Origin: an uncultured Ruminococcus sp.
GTDB taxonomy: Bacteria; Bacillota; Clostridia; Lachnospirales; Lachnospiraceae
Direction of reading: 5' to 3'
Assembly: GCA_900553885.1 (NCBI GenBank)
Contig: USFD01000012.1
Coordinates: 1-48,622, forward strand
DNA length: 48,622 nt
Shown here: positions 39,923 through 48,622 of the stretch, one piece after another
Layout: every line of letters begins with the position of its first letter
How positions within the stretch are numbered: the first letter of the stretch is position 1
The notes under the pieces: model-generated
What the model saw: the letters and a program-made list of their open reading frames with translations, nothing else
Told to the model about the DNA's origin: nothing
Databases searched by the model: none
Translations under genes and position numbers: made by a program

Positions 39923-42900
39923 TTTGCCCTCCGATTTGTTTTTTATTCTTCATACTCATCTCATCATAAAGTCTGCTATATTCTTCATATTGTTCCGTTG
40001 ATACTTGAGTATTTTTCAAATGCTTAAAAGCATAACACATTCTAATGCTTGCTTTCTCTTTATCACCACTTGCAAAATAATATTCTGCGCTATATCTCAT
40101 ACTTTCAAGAGTCTTCCTGTGACATGGACCAAGGACAATACTTCTTGCTATAGTTACTTTATCAGAAAGAGACACTGCTTTTTGCAGAAATACCTCCTGA
40201 TCTGATTTATCTTCTTGAATAATGGACAGCATATAGTAAGCATAGGACTGATACTGAAGGGACTCCAAAGCCGCATTAGGGCATTCGGCCAGTTTCCCAT
40301 TATAACATTCGTCTATTTCTCCAATATTATAAATCTCCAGAAAACCAGGGCCATTATTTGATGAAGTTTTTTCAATGTCTAAAAGATATTTCTCTCTATC
40401 TATACGCGAACTCTTTTTTAAATATTTTTGCCGTTCTTGAAATGCCTCGGCAAAAATATTTTCAGCCGCTGCAAACGCAGTACTTAAATCCAGTGATCGA
40501 TCAGTAATTTCTCCTCGCAGACAGTATTCCGCGTATTTCAGAAGATACGCTCCAGTATTATGAAATGACTGAAGTGTTTTGGGATTATCTGCACCATAAT
40601 AATATTTCCTCAATAAATATGTCGTTTTTCCATAATCCAATGCAAAACGGGCATGTTTTGCTCTACTGTCTTTATCTTCGATAAAATACCAAGGGATATT
40701 CCCTCTCGTCGTCAGCATTTGTTCCCATAGCACTTTTACTATATAGCTATCATCTGCTTCCGAAATCGTATAAATTGTATTTAGAAGATTACTATTTTGT
40801 TTTATAAAGCTTTCAATCTCCTGCTGACAGTTTTCTTTATTGTTTTCAGAAAGCAGGAAAAATTGCTTATAAAACTCATAAAGGCTGCCTGCAATTTTAT
40901 TTTTCTTTTCTTCAGCAACCCGAAGAATAGCTTCTAATGCAACCTCAAGAGATCTTTTTCCATGGCCATATGCTTCAGAATATAAATGATTGGCCGAAAG
41001 ATCAAATGCTAACGAATTTAATGCTTTAGCCAAAGCATAAGCATCGTTTGCCTCTTCCACAAATTTCACATATTCATCATCAATTTCACTTGCTTTCTTA
41101 CTGTCACCACTGTTATACACGACAATTCCCAGTTCATGATAAGCATCATATACTGGTTTAAGATCATTTACATTACACTTTGTCGCAATACGCCGATATT
41201 CTTTAACAACATTCCAGTAAATGTCTATCATTCCATCTGAAATCCATTCATTCATTTTTTTAATTGAATTTAGAAATGCATTATAATAAGCGATGTAGGT
41301 ATCAAAGGCGTCCAGCTTCAGATAATCATATGTACTTTTGTGAATATTTTCACAGTAGGCTTTGGCAAACATAAAGAAGTTTCTAAGAACTCCTTCGTCT
41401 AATATAGGGGATGTTTCCTGTATTCCCAAAAAAGCCTTGTACATTATTGAGTACACATCATATTGAATTCTGTTATTAACACTATTCCTGAGAGCATTGG
41501 TTATTTCATCATGCAGTTTAATAGATCTGTTCCCCACCACCTCTGTCATTGAATCTTCTGCAAGGATATATCTCGTATTCAGGAGATATAACTGTATATT
41601 ATTTCGTAAAATCGAAAGCGTTTTTTCATCCCATACATCTGCACATGAAAGAATATGGAAACAGTCAAGTTCTACAGCATTTTTCCCCATTTCAAAATAA
41701 TAGGCTAAAGCAGAATTATCACGTATCTCTCTGAAAATGTTAGGTGATATAGTATAATTGGCTGTGTCAAGTGCTCTTTTTTTCGTGTCCTCAATCTCTT
41801 TTTCTAAGACCTGACATAAAATGTCCAAAATAATAGGACTATAACGGATTTCCGTTGCTTCTATATTGTTATTATCATCACTTGTTCCAGTATCCTGTGC
41901 TAATTTCAGTATATTCGTAATAATATCCTTTCTGTTATTTTCATTAAGCTTAACAGCATCTGGAACATTTTCGATTATTTCTACCGCCGCTTCACGCTTT
42001 AATCCTTTTAGTTCATACGAATTATCATCATTATGATAATTCCAGTTTTGAGGCAGGGGATTTCTGGATGAAATAAACCATAATGCAGGACAATTCCTGA
42101 ACATTTCCAGAAGTCTGCCTATATTCTGAAAGCTAAATTCTCCATGCTGCGCATCACCATACTTCGGATTCTGGAAATTGTCAATAAAAAAGTAAAATTC
42201 ACATTTTTCTGATGAGCTTTTATCATTAGAAAAAACTGCATCTACGAAAAAATCCACTAACTTACTTTCCTGGCTGAAAAGTCCCTGAGCGTCACGAATC
42301 TCTTGAAGTATATTTATATATCTTTTACGTTTTACTGAATCCTGTATGATCTCCTTCAAATTTGAAATAAGTGCAACGATAGGAATCCGATCCATAATGG
42401 GGCCAGCTACATCAACAATTTCTATAAACTTCTCTGCGAATTCTCCTTTTATTCCCGAACCAGAGAATGCAGCTGCGGCAGATTTTATAAGTGGCTCTAT
42501 CAACAGTTCCGCCAGGTTTGCACTGTTTTCTTCCATTGACTCAGTGATACTATAATCTCCTGATCCAATGTCATTTACAGCGGCTTTCTGCATTAGTTTT
42601 TTGATTTTATTTTCCTGAATAAATCTGGACGCATCGTAACAGAGTTCAAACATTGTATCAAATTTTTCAAAATCATATTTTCTTTTACCAAATCTTTTGT
42701 TATTAAGCTCCATCCTTAAAAGGAAAAGCAGTTCTGGAATCGTAAAACATCCGGATGCATTGACATAGATAACTTCTGCATTTTGATGCTTCATCTTTAC
42801 AGATTCGCTATATTCCTTATATAGTTTTTCTGTCAAAACAGTTTTCCCAATTCCGCCTCTTCCAAACAGATTGATCAGAATACTTGTCTGCAAAGAATAC

Positions 42901-42980
42901 TGATTAATCCGCCTCCGCAACTCATCTAATTCCTGCTCTCTTCCCCGGCATATAACTTCGCTTTGAAACTCTTTTCTCAT
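39915..42980 (-). CDS. STAND NTPase with helical-repeat C terminus
   Basis: A 1021-residue signal-transduction ATPase. Walker A is LFGRGGIGKTVL (G40-T47) and Walker B is FYFFIDNFQ (about 280-288), followed by LWFISSRNPLP (sensor-like R) and the GLKREAAVEII winged-helix junction, as in NB-ARC/NACHT-type proteins. From about 580 onwards helical repeats resembling TPRs occur, suited to bind a ligand. There is no recognisable effector domain at either end, so the effector is probably a neighbour. AAAGGAG lies 11 bases before ATG. STAND proteins often detect phage components. It is the largest gene of the insertion and strongly AT-rich. Confidence 0.82.
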   Translation of the reverse strand: MRKEFQSEVICRGREQELDELRRRINQYSLQTSILINLFGRGGIGKTVLTEKLYKEYSESVKMKHQNAEVIYVNASGCFTIPELLFLLRMELNNKRFGKRKYDFEKFDTMFELCYDASRFIQENKIKKLMQKAAVNDIGSGDYSITESMEENSANLAELLIEPLIKSAAAAFSGSGIKGEFAEKFIEIVDVAGPIMDRIPIVALISNLKEIIQDSVKRKRYINILQEIRDAQGLFSQESKLVDFFVDAVFSNDKSSSEKCEFYFFIDNFQNPKYGDAQHGEFSFQNIGRLLEMFRNCPALWFISSRNPLPQNWNYHNDDNSYELKGLKREAAVEIIENVPDAVKLNENNRKDIITNILKLAQDTGTSDDNNNIEATEIRYSPIILDILCQVLEKEIEDTKKRALDTANYTISPNIFREIRDNSALAYYFEMGKNAVELDCFHILSCADVWDEKTLSILRNNIQLYLLNTRYILAEDSMTEVVGNRSIKLHDEITNALRNSVNNRIQYDVYSIMYKAFLGIQETSPILDEGVLRNFFMFAKAYCENIHKSTYDYLKLDAFDTYIAYYNAFLNSIKKMNEWISDGMIDIYWNVVKEYRRIATKCNVNDLKPVYDAYHELGIVVYNSGDSKKASEIDDEYVKFVEEANDAYALAKALNSLAFDLSANHLYSEAYGHGKRSLEVALEAILRVAEEKKNKIAGSLYEFYKQFFLLSENNKENCQQEIESFIKQNSNLLNTIYTISEADDSYIVKVLWEQMLTTRGNIPWYFIEDKDSRAKHARFALDYGKTTYLLRKYYYGADNPKTLQSFHNTGAYLLKYAEYCLRGEITDRSLDLSTAFAAAENIFAEAFQERQKYLKKSSRIDREKYLLDIEKTSSNNGPGFLEIYNIGEIDECYNGKLAECPNAALESLQYQSYAYYMLSIIQEDKSDQEVFLQKAVSLSDKVTIARSIVLGPCHRKTLESMRYSAEYYFASGDKEKASIRMCYAFKHLKNTQVSTEQYEEYSRLYDEMSMKNKKQIGGQND

Positions 42981-42998
42981 TTGTACGTAATCTCCTTT

Positions 42999-43988
42999 TT
43001 ACGAAATACTTTTTATAATTCGATCTGATGCCTGAATGGCAGAGCGTATTTCCTGAAGATAATTGGCCGTTTCCATCATTCCCTGCAACTTCTTCCCCCA
43101 CTCTGTCGGAAAACCAACTGTCTCAATATATAAACCATATGGAATTCCCAGTGTTCTGACTGCTTCTATTTGCTGATAAGGTACATATATCTGACTTGTA
43201 ATCAGTAATAGCCGGCTTCCCGGCTGTACGTTTTTCTTCTCAAGGAAGAATTTGTAGGTATCACTTGAGTTCGCCCTTCTTATTTCCGGTTCGGATGATG
43301 GGCCGGAATACGAAGTTACTACAATACTGTTCTCAGTCTGATATTTTCTTATTGCCCAGTTCAGATTTATATTTTCGTTATGGGATCTTTCCTCATAAAA
43401 ATCCTTTTTTAAATGCAGCGATGTCTCAGCTCCCGAATTTATAAGGTCATATTCCGTCAAAGCTCGAGGTGCATATGTATCTGTTGCTTCCCGTTCGGAG
43501 TCCAATACCAGTCGCATTCCCGAAAGAAGAATAATTTCCTTTGTTTTAACAATGTCATTTTTCAGGAGATATGCCGCATACTGAGGTCTGTATAAACAGG
43601 AAAATCTTGCGCCTCCAAGAACTAAAATATAATCGAAAGACTTGCATTCTGGAACTTGTACACCAATCAATCCGAGTCGGAAAACAGCATTATGTACTGC
43701 TTTTTCCTGTTCGCTAGTAATATTCTCATTACTTACTTTCCAACGTGCATTTTCTCCGGTAGTCTTATCCCGTGTCTTCTGCTTTCTTCTGTAATCCCAT
43801 TGTTCACTAAATTCCAAAAGCCAGGAGATTTTCCCTTCTAATGTGAGATCAGCCGGCAGACTCCCCCCAAAGGAAGACACAATATTGGCCAGTTCTGATG
43901 AATTGACCCAGACTTCCAATTGCTGTAATATTCTCTCACTTGCATGTTTTAGATCAAGTGAACCAGTAAAAAGATACTGTCTTTCCAT
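42999..43988 (-). CDS. YdcF/DUF218-like protein
   Basis: A 329-residue protein. The central and C-terminal parts resemble YdcF/ElyC (DUF218) proteins: FDYILVLGGARF, YRPQYAAYLL, EIILLSGMR, and later RLLLITSQIYVPYQQIEAVRTLGIPYGL, matching the family's D-x-I-x-V-L-GG start and VTS...R-A end. The N-terminal 110 residues are not recognised. The fold is Rossmann-like and could bind a nucleotide. MERQYLF is the start because GGAGGGGG precedes it. First gene of the six-gene operon, 18 bases before the STAND gene. Identification is moderate because spacing of motifs is longer than in short YdcF proteins. Confidence 0.55.
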   Translation of the reverse strand: MERQYLFTGSLDLKHASERILQQLEVWVNSSELANIVSSFGGSLPADLTLEGKISWLLEFSEQWDYRRKQKTRDKTTGENARWKVSNENITSEQEKAVHNAVFRLGLIGVQVPECKSFDYILVLGGARFSCLYRPQYAAYLLKNDIVKTKEIILLSGMRLVLDSEREATDTYAPRALTEYDLINSGAETSLHLKKDFYEERSHNENINLNWAIRKYQTENSIVVTSYSGPSSEPEIRRANSSDTYKFFLEKKNVQPGSRLLLITSQIYVPYQQIEAVRTLGIPYGLYIETVGFPTEWGKKLQGMMETANYLQEIRSAIQASDRIIKSIS

Positions 43989-44087
43989 TATAACCCCCTC
44001 CATTGTTTGAAGCTCCATATTACTTCCCAATACTAAATTTATTGTTCCGATATTGTTCTCCTAGTATATCGCTCGATAATTGAGATT

Positions 44088-44471
44088 TCAGTCTCGATTG
44101 ATGATAGTTAACATGTCCTCGCCATAATCGTCTATTTCTATCGCTATACTTTTGACATCTGTATCAGACAGGCCGAATGCGCTAAGTATCGTTTTTTGTT
44201 TTTTCGTAACAGCATGATCCAGGCGGTAGTGATCATTGCCCCGCCTTAACATCTCGATCTTCTCTAGTTCTCTGAACGCAGCGGGGACGGTCATGTAGTT
44301 TGGCTTTGCTTCAAGCCTGAGCATGGTCTCCTTGAGCAAGTTATACATCCTGTTACGAACGATAAGTGCGATAAACTCAACAAATATCTTCGCTGGCAGA
44401 GACTGTGTGGTCTGAACCCTCATTCTTTTGGACTCGATAAAGGATTTGTCCGTACTGAAGAGCTTTTTAGC
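44088..44471 (-). pseudogene. IS1634-like transposase C-terminal remnant
   Basis: The frame reads KKLFSTDKSFIESKRM, then RVQTTQSLPAKIFVEFIALI, VRNRMYNLLKE, NYMTVPAAFRELEKIEMLRR and YRLDHAVTKKQKTILSAFGL. This matches the end of IS1634-family transposases, which have the S-x-x-A-K-x-F-x-x-FIALI pattern and the PNYMTVPAAL region. Only the last 125 residues remain; the catalytic DDE domain is gone. It butts directly against a truncated HD gene at about 44476, so a deletion has joined the two. The other end lies about 100 bases before the six-gene operon. Confidence 0.75.
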
Positions 44472-44629
44472 TTACTATGAACCGCAGAAGAATACGGCGG
44501 AGAATAACTTGTCTGCAGTATTCTCCGCAATCTCTGAAATGCTGCTGTATCTACAATATCCGTCATATATTTTACAGGGATCTGTATATATCCGTAAATC
44601 GGATCTTTGATTCTCTTAAACTCTTTCAT
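44420..44629 (-). pseudogene. N-terminal fragment of an HD-domain phosphohydrolase
   Basis: Starting at MKEFKRIKDPIYGYIQIP and continuing through IVDTAAFQRLRRILQTSYSP and PYSSAVH, this is the beginning of an HD-domain protein of the dNTPase/SAMHD1-like kind. The match stops after SAVH, where the histidines of the HD site would follow. The remaining codons to the stop come from the transposase remnant in another frame. GGAG precedes the ATG by seven bases. The gene lost more than 80 percent of its length. Confidence 0.65.
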
Positions 44630-44741
44630 AGCTATACTCCTAAAACTTGAACGGATCTCTGATTCATAAATGCCAGCAATACATCCAGCGCAAGATATCC
44701 CCGGAAATGCCGGATCAAATCTTCTATACTTTTCCCTTCCT

Positions 44742-44990
44742 TCAGGAGGATACCTTTTTTCCGTCTTCTTCATGTTCTTCGAAAAACTCTGAATAATTTT
44801 TAAAAAGAGCATCTGTATTATCCCGCGAGAGGATCAGAACTGCCTTTTCTCCATTTTCCTTCAGGATCTGCACAACCTCCGCCCCATAGCTTTCAATTTC
44901 AGTATAAGTCAGAAATCTTCTGTCCGTCTTTTTCATGGTTTCTATTAATGCATTTGCCGCCAGATCTTCGATTCCGATATAAAAACACAT
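44742..44990 (-). CDS. small protein of 82 residues, unknown function
   Basis: A small acidic protein starting MCFYIGIEDLAANALIET, with TEIESYGAEVVQILKENG and KAVLILSRDNTDALFKNY, ending in a charged tail. It is preceded by AGGAG seven bases from this ATG; an earlier ATG seven codons up has AAGGA and is also possible. A near-consensus promoter lies just upstream. The truncated HD gene is 110 bases downstream, so it may have been its operon partner. I do not recognise the family. Confidence 0.6.
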   Translation of the reverse strand: MCFYIGIEDLAANALIETMKKTDRRFLTYTEIESYGAEVVQILKENGEKAVLILSRDNTDALFKNYSEFFEEHEEDGKKVSS

Positions 44991-45035
44991 GCTCATTCTC
45001 CTCTCTTTCATTTCGTTCCTTAAATAGTTGCGATC

Positions 45036-45064
45036 ATTATAACACCCTTGATTTTCGCTTTCAA
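45036..45064 (-). promoter_or_regulatory. strong promoter for the small protein/HD remnant
   Basis: On the minus strand TTGAAA (45059-45064) and TATAAT (45036-45041) are 17 bases apart. It lies between capE and the small gene, so the insertion brought, or took over, its own promoter and transcription could run through the relics into the six-gene operon. Confidence 0.65.
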
Positions 45065-45116
45065 TATCGAGTTATTATTATTATATTCAGACATCCTTAA
45101 ATAGATTTACTAATCC

Positions 45117-46166
45117 TTATCTTCCTTCCCAGCCTTCCAGTTCTTCCTGTATATACTTCAATGTCAGCAGTTTCTCTTTTACCTGCTCCACATTCAGAAG
45201 TTTCGTATTATTCGAATTAAACTCTGTCAGCGGATTTCTCTCTATATCTCCATCTTTAAAATACTTGTCGTAATTCAAATCTCGCTTGTCGCAGGGAACA
45301 CGATAGAAATTCCCCATGTCAATGGCATTTGCGCACTCTTCATTCGTCAGGAGAGTCTCATACATCTTCTCACCGTGGCGGATACCGATAACTTTGATCT
45401 CGTCATCCGAGTGGAGCAGTTCCTTCACTGCCTGAGCCTGTACTTCAATCGTGCAGGCCGGAGCTTTCTGCACCATAATGTCTCCCGACTCTGCATTCTG
45501 AAACGCAAAGACTACAAGCTCCACCGCCTCTTCCAGGCTCATAATAAACCGGGTCATCGTCGGTTCTGTCACCGTAATCGGATGCCCCTGTTTAATCTGT
45601 TCGATCCAAAGCGGAATAACAGAACCTCTGGAACACATAACATTTCCATAGCGGGTACAGCAGATGCTTGTCTTCTCCGGTGAAACGGTACGGGACTTAG
45701 CCACAATAACCTTCTCCATCATAGCTTTGGAGGTACCCATAGCATTTACCGGATAAGCTGCTTTATCGGTAGAAAGGCAGATCACTTTCTTAACACCCGC
45801 TTCGATCGCTGCAGTCAGCACGTTTTCTGTTCCTAATACGTTTGTTTTCACTGCCTCAATCGGAAAGAACTCGCAGGATGGCACCTGCTTCAGGGCTGCA
45901 GCATGGAAAATATAATCCACACCGTGCATGGCATTCTTCACAGACTGAAGGTCACGCACATCTCCTATGTAAAATTTGATTTTGTTGCTTGCTTCCGGAT
46001 ACTTTGCCTGGTATTCGTGGCGCATGTCATCCTGTTTTTTCTCATCACGGGAGAAAATACGGATCTCTCCAATGTCTGTATCAAGGAAACGGTTTAAGAC
46101 TGCGTTTCCGAAAGAGCCGGTGCCACCGGTGATTAATAAAGTTTTGTCTTTAAATATTGTAATCAT
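45117..46166 (-). CDS. capE: UDP-GlcNAc 4,6-dehydratase/5-epimerase (CapE)
   Basis: A 349-residue CapE/FlaA1-type SDR enzyme. LLITGGTGSFGNAVLNRF is the NAD(P)-binding loop, IFSRDEKKQDDMRHEY is the family hallmark, YIFHAAALKQVPSCEFFP and STDKAAYPVNAMGTSKAMMEK carry the active site; in this family MxxxK replaces YxxxK, and MGTSK/MMEK fits. It converts UDP-GlcNAc to the 4-keto-6-deoxy L-sugar that CapF uses. It follows ugd by 22 bases with AAAGGAG eight bases before ATG. The next pathway gene, capF, is separated by the AT-rich insertion. Confidence 0.92.
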   Translation of the reverse strand: MITIFKDKTLLITGGTGSFGNAVLNRFLDTDIGEIRIFSRDEKKQDDMRHEYQAKYPEASNKIKFYIGDVRDLQSVKNAMHGVDYIFHAAALKQVPSCEFFPIEAVKTNVLGTENVLTAAIEAGVKKVICLSTDKAAYPVNAMGTSKAMMEKVIVAKSRTVSPEKTSICCTRYGNVMCSRGSVIPLWIEQIKQGHPITVTEPTMTRFIMSLEEAVELVVFAFQNAESGDIMVQKAPACTIEVQAQAVKELLHSDDEIKVIGIRHGEKMYETLLTNEECANAIDMGNFYRVPCDKRDLNYDKYFKDGDIERNPLTEFNSNNTKLLNVEQVKEKLLTLKYIQEELEGWEGR

Positions 46167-46188
46167 TCTATTTTCTCCTTTATAAATC

Positions 46189-47427
46189 CTAATCTCGTCT
46201 GAAAATATCCCTTGTATATACTTTCTCTTTCACATTATCCAAAACCTTGTCATAGCGATTCGCAATAATAACTTGACTTTGATCTTTAAATTCTGCCAAA
46301 TCATTAACAACCCTGCTGCCAAAGAAAGTACTGCCATCCTCCAGAGTGGGTTCATACACAATAACCGTTGCCCCCTTTGCCTTAATTCGTTTCATGACGC
46401 CCTGAATACTGCTCTGACGGAAGTTATCTGAATTGCTCTTCATAGTCAGCCGATATACACCTATGACACATTCTTTTTCATTTTCTTTTTTATAGTCACC
46501 CTCATCATAATAATCGTAATATCCGGCTTTGGACAGAACCTGATTAGCAATAAAATCTTTTCTTGTACGATTGCTCTCCACAATTGCCTCGATCAGATTT
46601 TCCGGTACATCAGCATAATTTGCCAGAAGCTGTTTTGTATCCTTAGGCAGACAATATCCGCCATACCCAAAGCTGGGATTATTATAATGTGTGCCTATAC
46701 GTGGATCCAAACAAACGCCATCAATAATCTCCTTTGTATTGAGTCCCTTCATTTCTGCGTAGGTGTCCAGCTCATTAAAATAGGACACTCGCAGTGCCAG
46801 ATAGGTGTTGGCAAAAAGCTTCACCGCCTCTGCCTCTGTAAATCCCATGATCAGAGTCGGGATATCCTCTTTGATGGCCCCCTCCTGTAAAAGCGAAGCA
46901 AAGGTATGTGCCGCCTTCACCAGCCTTGCATTCTCTGTATCTGTCCCAACAATGATCCGGCTGGGATACAAGTTATCATAAAGAGCCTTGGACTCACGCA
47001 GGAACTCCGGGCTAAAGATGATATTATCACAGTGGTACTTTTCTCGCACATGAGCTGTAAATCCCACAGGGATAGTTGATTTGATCACCATAATGGCATC
47101 CGGGTTATATTGAATCACAAGTTTGATTACATCTTCCACCGCACTGGTATCAAAAAAATTTTTTTTACTGTCATAGTTCGTGGGAGCTGCAATAATAACA
47201 AAAGCTGCGTCTTTATAGGCGGCTTCCGCATCTAATGTGGCTTTTAGATTCAAATCTTTATGAGCCAAATACTCCTCGATATAATCATCCTGTATAGGTG
47301 ACTTTCTCTGATTAATCAGGTCTACTTTCTGCGGTATGATATCGACCGCTACCACCTGGTTATGTTGCGCCAGAAGTGTGGCGATAGACAGACCTACATA
47401 GCCCGTTCCTGCTATTGCAATTTTCAT
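46189..47427 (-). CDS. ugd: UDP-glucose 6-dehydrogenase
   Basis: A 412-residue UDP-sugar dehydrogenase. IAIAGTGYVGLSIATLLA is the NAD-binding loop; VIIAAPTNYD, IKSTIPVGFT, FSPEFLRESKALYDN (E and K of the active site), KLFANTYLALRVSYFNELD and FGYGGYCLPKDTKQLL, with the catalytic cysteine, are all present. It oxidises UDP-glucose to UDP-glucuronate, a capsule precursor. The ATG is eight bases after AGAGGA. It leads the ugd-capE transcript from a clear promoter. Complete and probably active. Confidence 0.95.
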   Translation of the reverse strand: MKIAIAGTGYVGLSIATLLAQHNQVVAVDIIPQKVDLINQRKSPIQDDYIEEYLAHKDLNLKATLDAEAAYKDAAFVIIAAPTNYDSKKNFFDTSAVEDVIKLVIQYNPDAIMVIKSTIPVGFTAHVREKYHCDNIIFSPEFLRESKALYDNLYPSRIIVGTDTENARLVKAAHTFASLLQEGAIKEDIPTLIMGFTEAEAVKLFANTYLALRVSYFNELDTYAEMKGLNTKEIIDGVCLDPRIGTHYNNPSFGYGGYCLPKDTKQLLANYADVPENLIEAIVESNRTRKDFIANQVLSKAGYYDYYDEGDYKKENEKECVIGVYRLTMKSNSDNFRQSSIQGVMKRIKAKGATVIVYEPTLEDGSTFFGSRVVNDLAEFKDQSQVIIANRYDKVLDNVKEKVYTRDIFRRD

Positions 47428-47491
47428 TATGCTTGTCCTCTCTTATTATTACTTTTCTTCTTAATATTTTTCTTTTTTCATTTTCCTATTA

Positions 47492-47520
47492 AATATAGAA
47501 TATCTTTTCATAATGTTCAA
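47492..47520 (-). promoter_or_regulatory. promoter of ugd-capE
   Basis: On the minus strand TTGAAC (47515-47520) and TATATT (47492-47497) lie 17 bases apart, about 65 bases before the ugd start in an AT-rich gap. Confidence 0.5.
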
Positions 47521-47572
47521 AAACTCATTTATTCAATACTGATTATAAAAATTTTTCATAGCTTTTGTAATA

Positions 47573-48579
47573 CTATACCCTTTTAATTTTTATTCTTGTT
47601 GCAAGATTAAAAATTAAATGAGTAATCAAAAAGCAGGGGTAGATAGGTAACATAAACACCAAAAAATTTACTATCTTACTTTTATTTCTATATAATGTGT
47701 TTTTACGAAATGGGTAAGGCTATACTCCTTTTTCCTTCAAAACTTTCATTTCATTTTTTACAAACTTATTATCGGCACACAATGCCAATGAAAAAACAAG
47801 GTTTTCCCTGGTATGATGAATTTTTGCCTTCAATTTTGCTTCATTTTTATAAATCTTCGAATCTAAATATTTTTTATAAACACTATACATAATTTTCATA
47901 GATTCATAATATTTTTCATTTTTTCTTCTGAATGTAAATTCATAATAGACGTCGATCTTTTTCTATAACAATACACTTCGGTATCAGTTTTTAAGATAGT
48001 ATCTATAAACAACGATACTTCATAATAAAATAATGTGTCTTCTTGAGCTATCATTCCCTCATGAAAAAATAACCCATTTTCAATTAAAAATTCTCGGCGA
48101 AATATTCCTGCCCAAACAGCATTCATTTTAATACCAATACTGTTCATCGGTAAATAAGAAAGTTTTTCATTATTTATATCTATATAATTTACTTCATAAT
48201 ATTTTTTGCATTCATTTAATTCATTAAAATGAAGCATCTCAGGGATTGATCTATAATTTCCAAGTATCAAATTACACCTACTCTGCTTAATGGAAAGCAT
48301 ATAGTTACCAACATTCGGAACCAGCATATCATCTGGATCCACAAACCAAACATACGTTCCTGTCACTTCTCTAAGTAATCGATTTCGTGTATAGCAAACT
48401 CCTTTATTTTCTTGATTAGAAGTAACTCTAAAATCAACTAATTTTGAATCATTTATGTAGTCTTTTAAACGAATAAGTTCTTTTAAACTCTCATCAGTTG
48501 AACAATCATCAATACAGATGATTTCATAATTAAAATACAAATTTTGTCCAACAATTGATAATATACACTTGTATGATGT
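47573..48579 (-). pseudogene. decayed family-2 glycosyltransferase
   Basis: The main open part (47896-48540) encodes a GT2 catalytic piece: CIDDCSTDESL, NKGVCYTRNRLL, GTYVWFVDPDDML, and AVWAGIFRREFL. Upstream, in the same frame, SYKCILSIVGQNLYFNYEII reads back to a TAA at 48580, so the first strand with the VIIPVYN-type start is missing. Downstream, a one-base shift near 47896 restores MKIMYSVYKKYLDSKIYKN and more of the C-terminal helical region, then a TAG at 47720-47722 interrupts before YPFRKNTLYRNKSKI and a final hydrophobic stretch ending at 47573. At least three lesions make it a pseudogene. It would have added a sugar to the capsule repeat unit. Confidence 0.75.
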
Positions 48580-48622
48580 TTATAGAAGCTTAAACATCAC
48601 ATTTCCTTTCTTTTAATCTGGT

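Noticed and set aside
43988..43995. TATAAT just before the YdcF-like start as a promoter
   Set aside because: It would place transcription start inside the coding region, and the sequence is part of the ribosome site and start codon context.

Overview
The window looks like a chromosomal segment of a Gram-positive Clostridia species, most likely a Lachnospiraceae relative. This is inferred from a CpsB-type PHP phosphatase with BY-kinases and an LCP protein, VanZ-family membrane proteins, strong AGGAGG ribosome sites, and the Rpn and Uma2 accessory genes. Almost everything lies on the minus strand. Moderately GC-rich core genes alternate with clearly AT-rich blocks (about 8.9-11.5, 20.5-23.0, 36.9-45.1 and 47.4-48.6 kb), a pattern that suggests repeated acquisition of foreign DNA.

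Region 1 (1-8.7 kb): a partial tRNA-Glu, then a tight operon running leftwards from 8.7 kb. It encodes an ABC exporter, a membrane-anchored Ig-like protein, two Wzz/BY-kinase fusions, a CpsB phosphatase, an LCP ligase-like protein and a VanZ-like protein. This is the control and attachment module of a surface polysaccharide.

Region 2 (8.8-14.2 kb): a radical-SAM peptide-modification cluster (PqqD, SPASM radical SAM, a 138-residue candidate substrate, an HprK-like kinase) ending in a good terminator. It is preceded by a sensor kinase and a response regulator with a SARP-like output. Direct repeats of the SARP-operator type sit just upstream of the pqqD-like gene, so the regulator probably controls the cluster.

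Region 3 (14.7-30.6 kb): accessory genes, many resembling anti-phage systems. There is an Rpn nuclease followed by a Cap4-like nuclease fused to a helical-repeat region, a nucleotidyltransferase-like protein, an RloA/RloB (AbiL-like) pair, a TIR/TPR protein translationally coupled to a PP2C phosphatase, a large membrane/nuclease-like protein, a Uma2 endonuclease and a pRiA4b ORF3-like protein.

Region 4 (30.4-48.6 kb): sugar-nucleotide genes for UDP-N-acetyl-L-fucosamine (capE, capF, capG) and UDP-glucuronate (ugd). A four-gene tail follows capG: a nucleotidyltransferase-like protein, a zinc ribbon, a beta-helix/ion-channel fusion and a small protein. The capE-capF pair is split by an AT-rich insertion of about 8.7 kb. 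The insertion holds a compact six-gene operon: a YdcF/DUF218-like protein, a STAND NTPase with a helical-repeat tail, an NMN-adenylyltransferase-like protein, a P-loop kinase-like protein, a two-TM Cys-rich protein and a histidine phosphatase. It is bounded by relics: an IS1634-like transposase end and a beheaded HD gene on one side, a long imperfect inverted repeat and a frameshifted ADP-ribosyltransferase-like fragment on the other. This six-gene operon is my best candidate for an undescribed system. A decayed glycosyltransferase gene closes the window.
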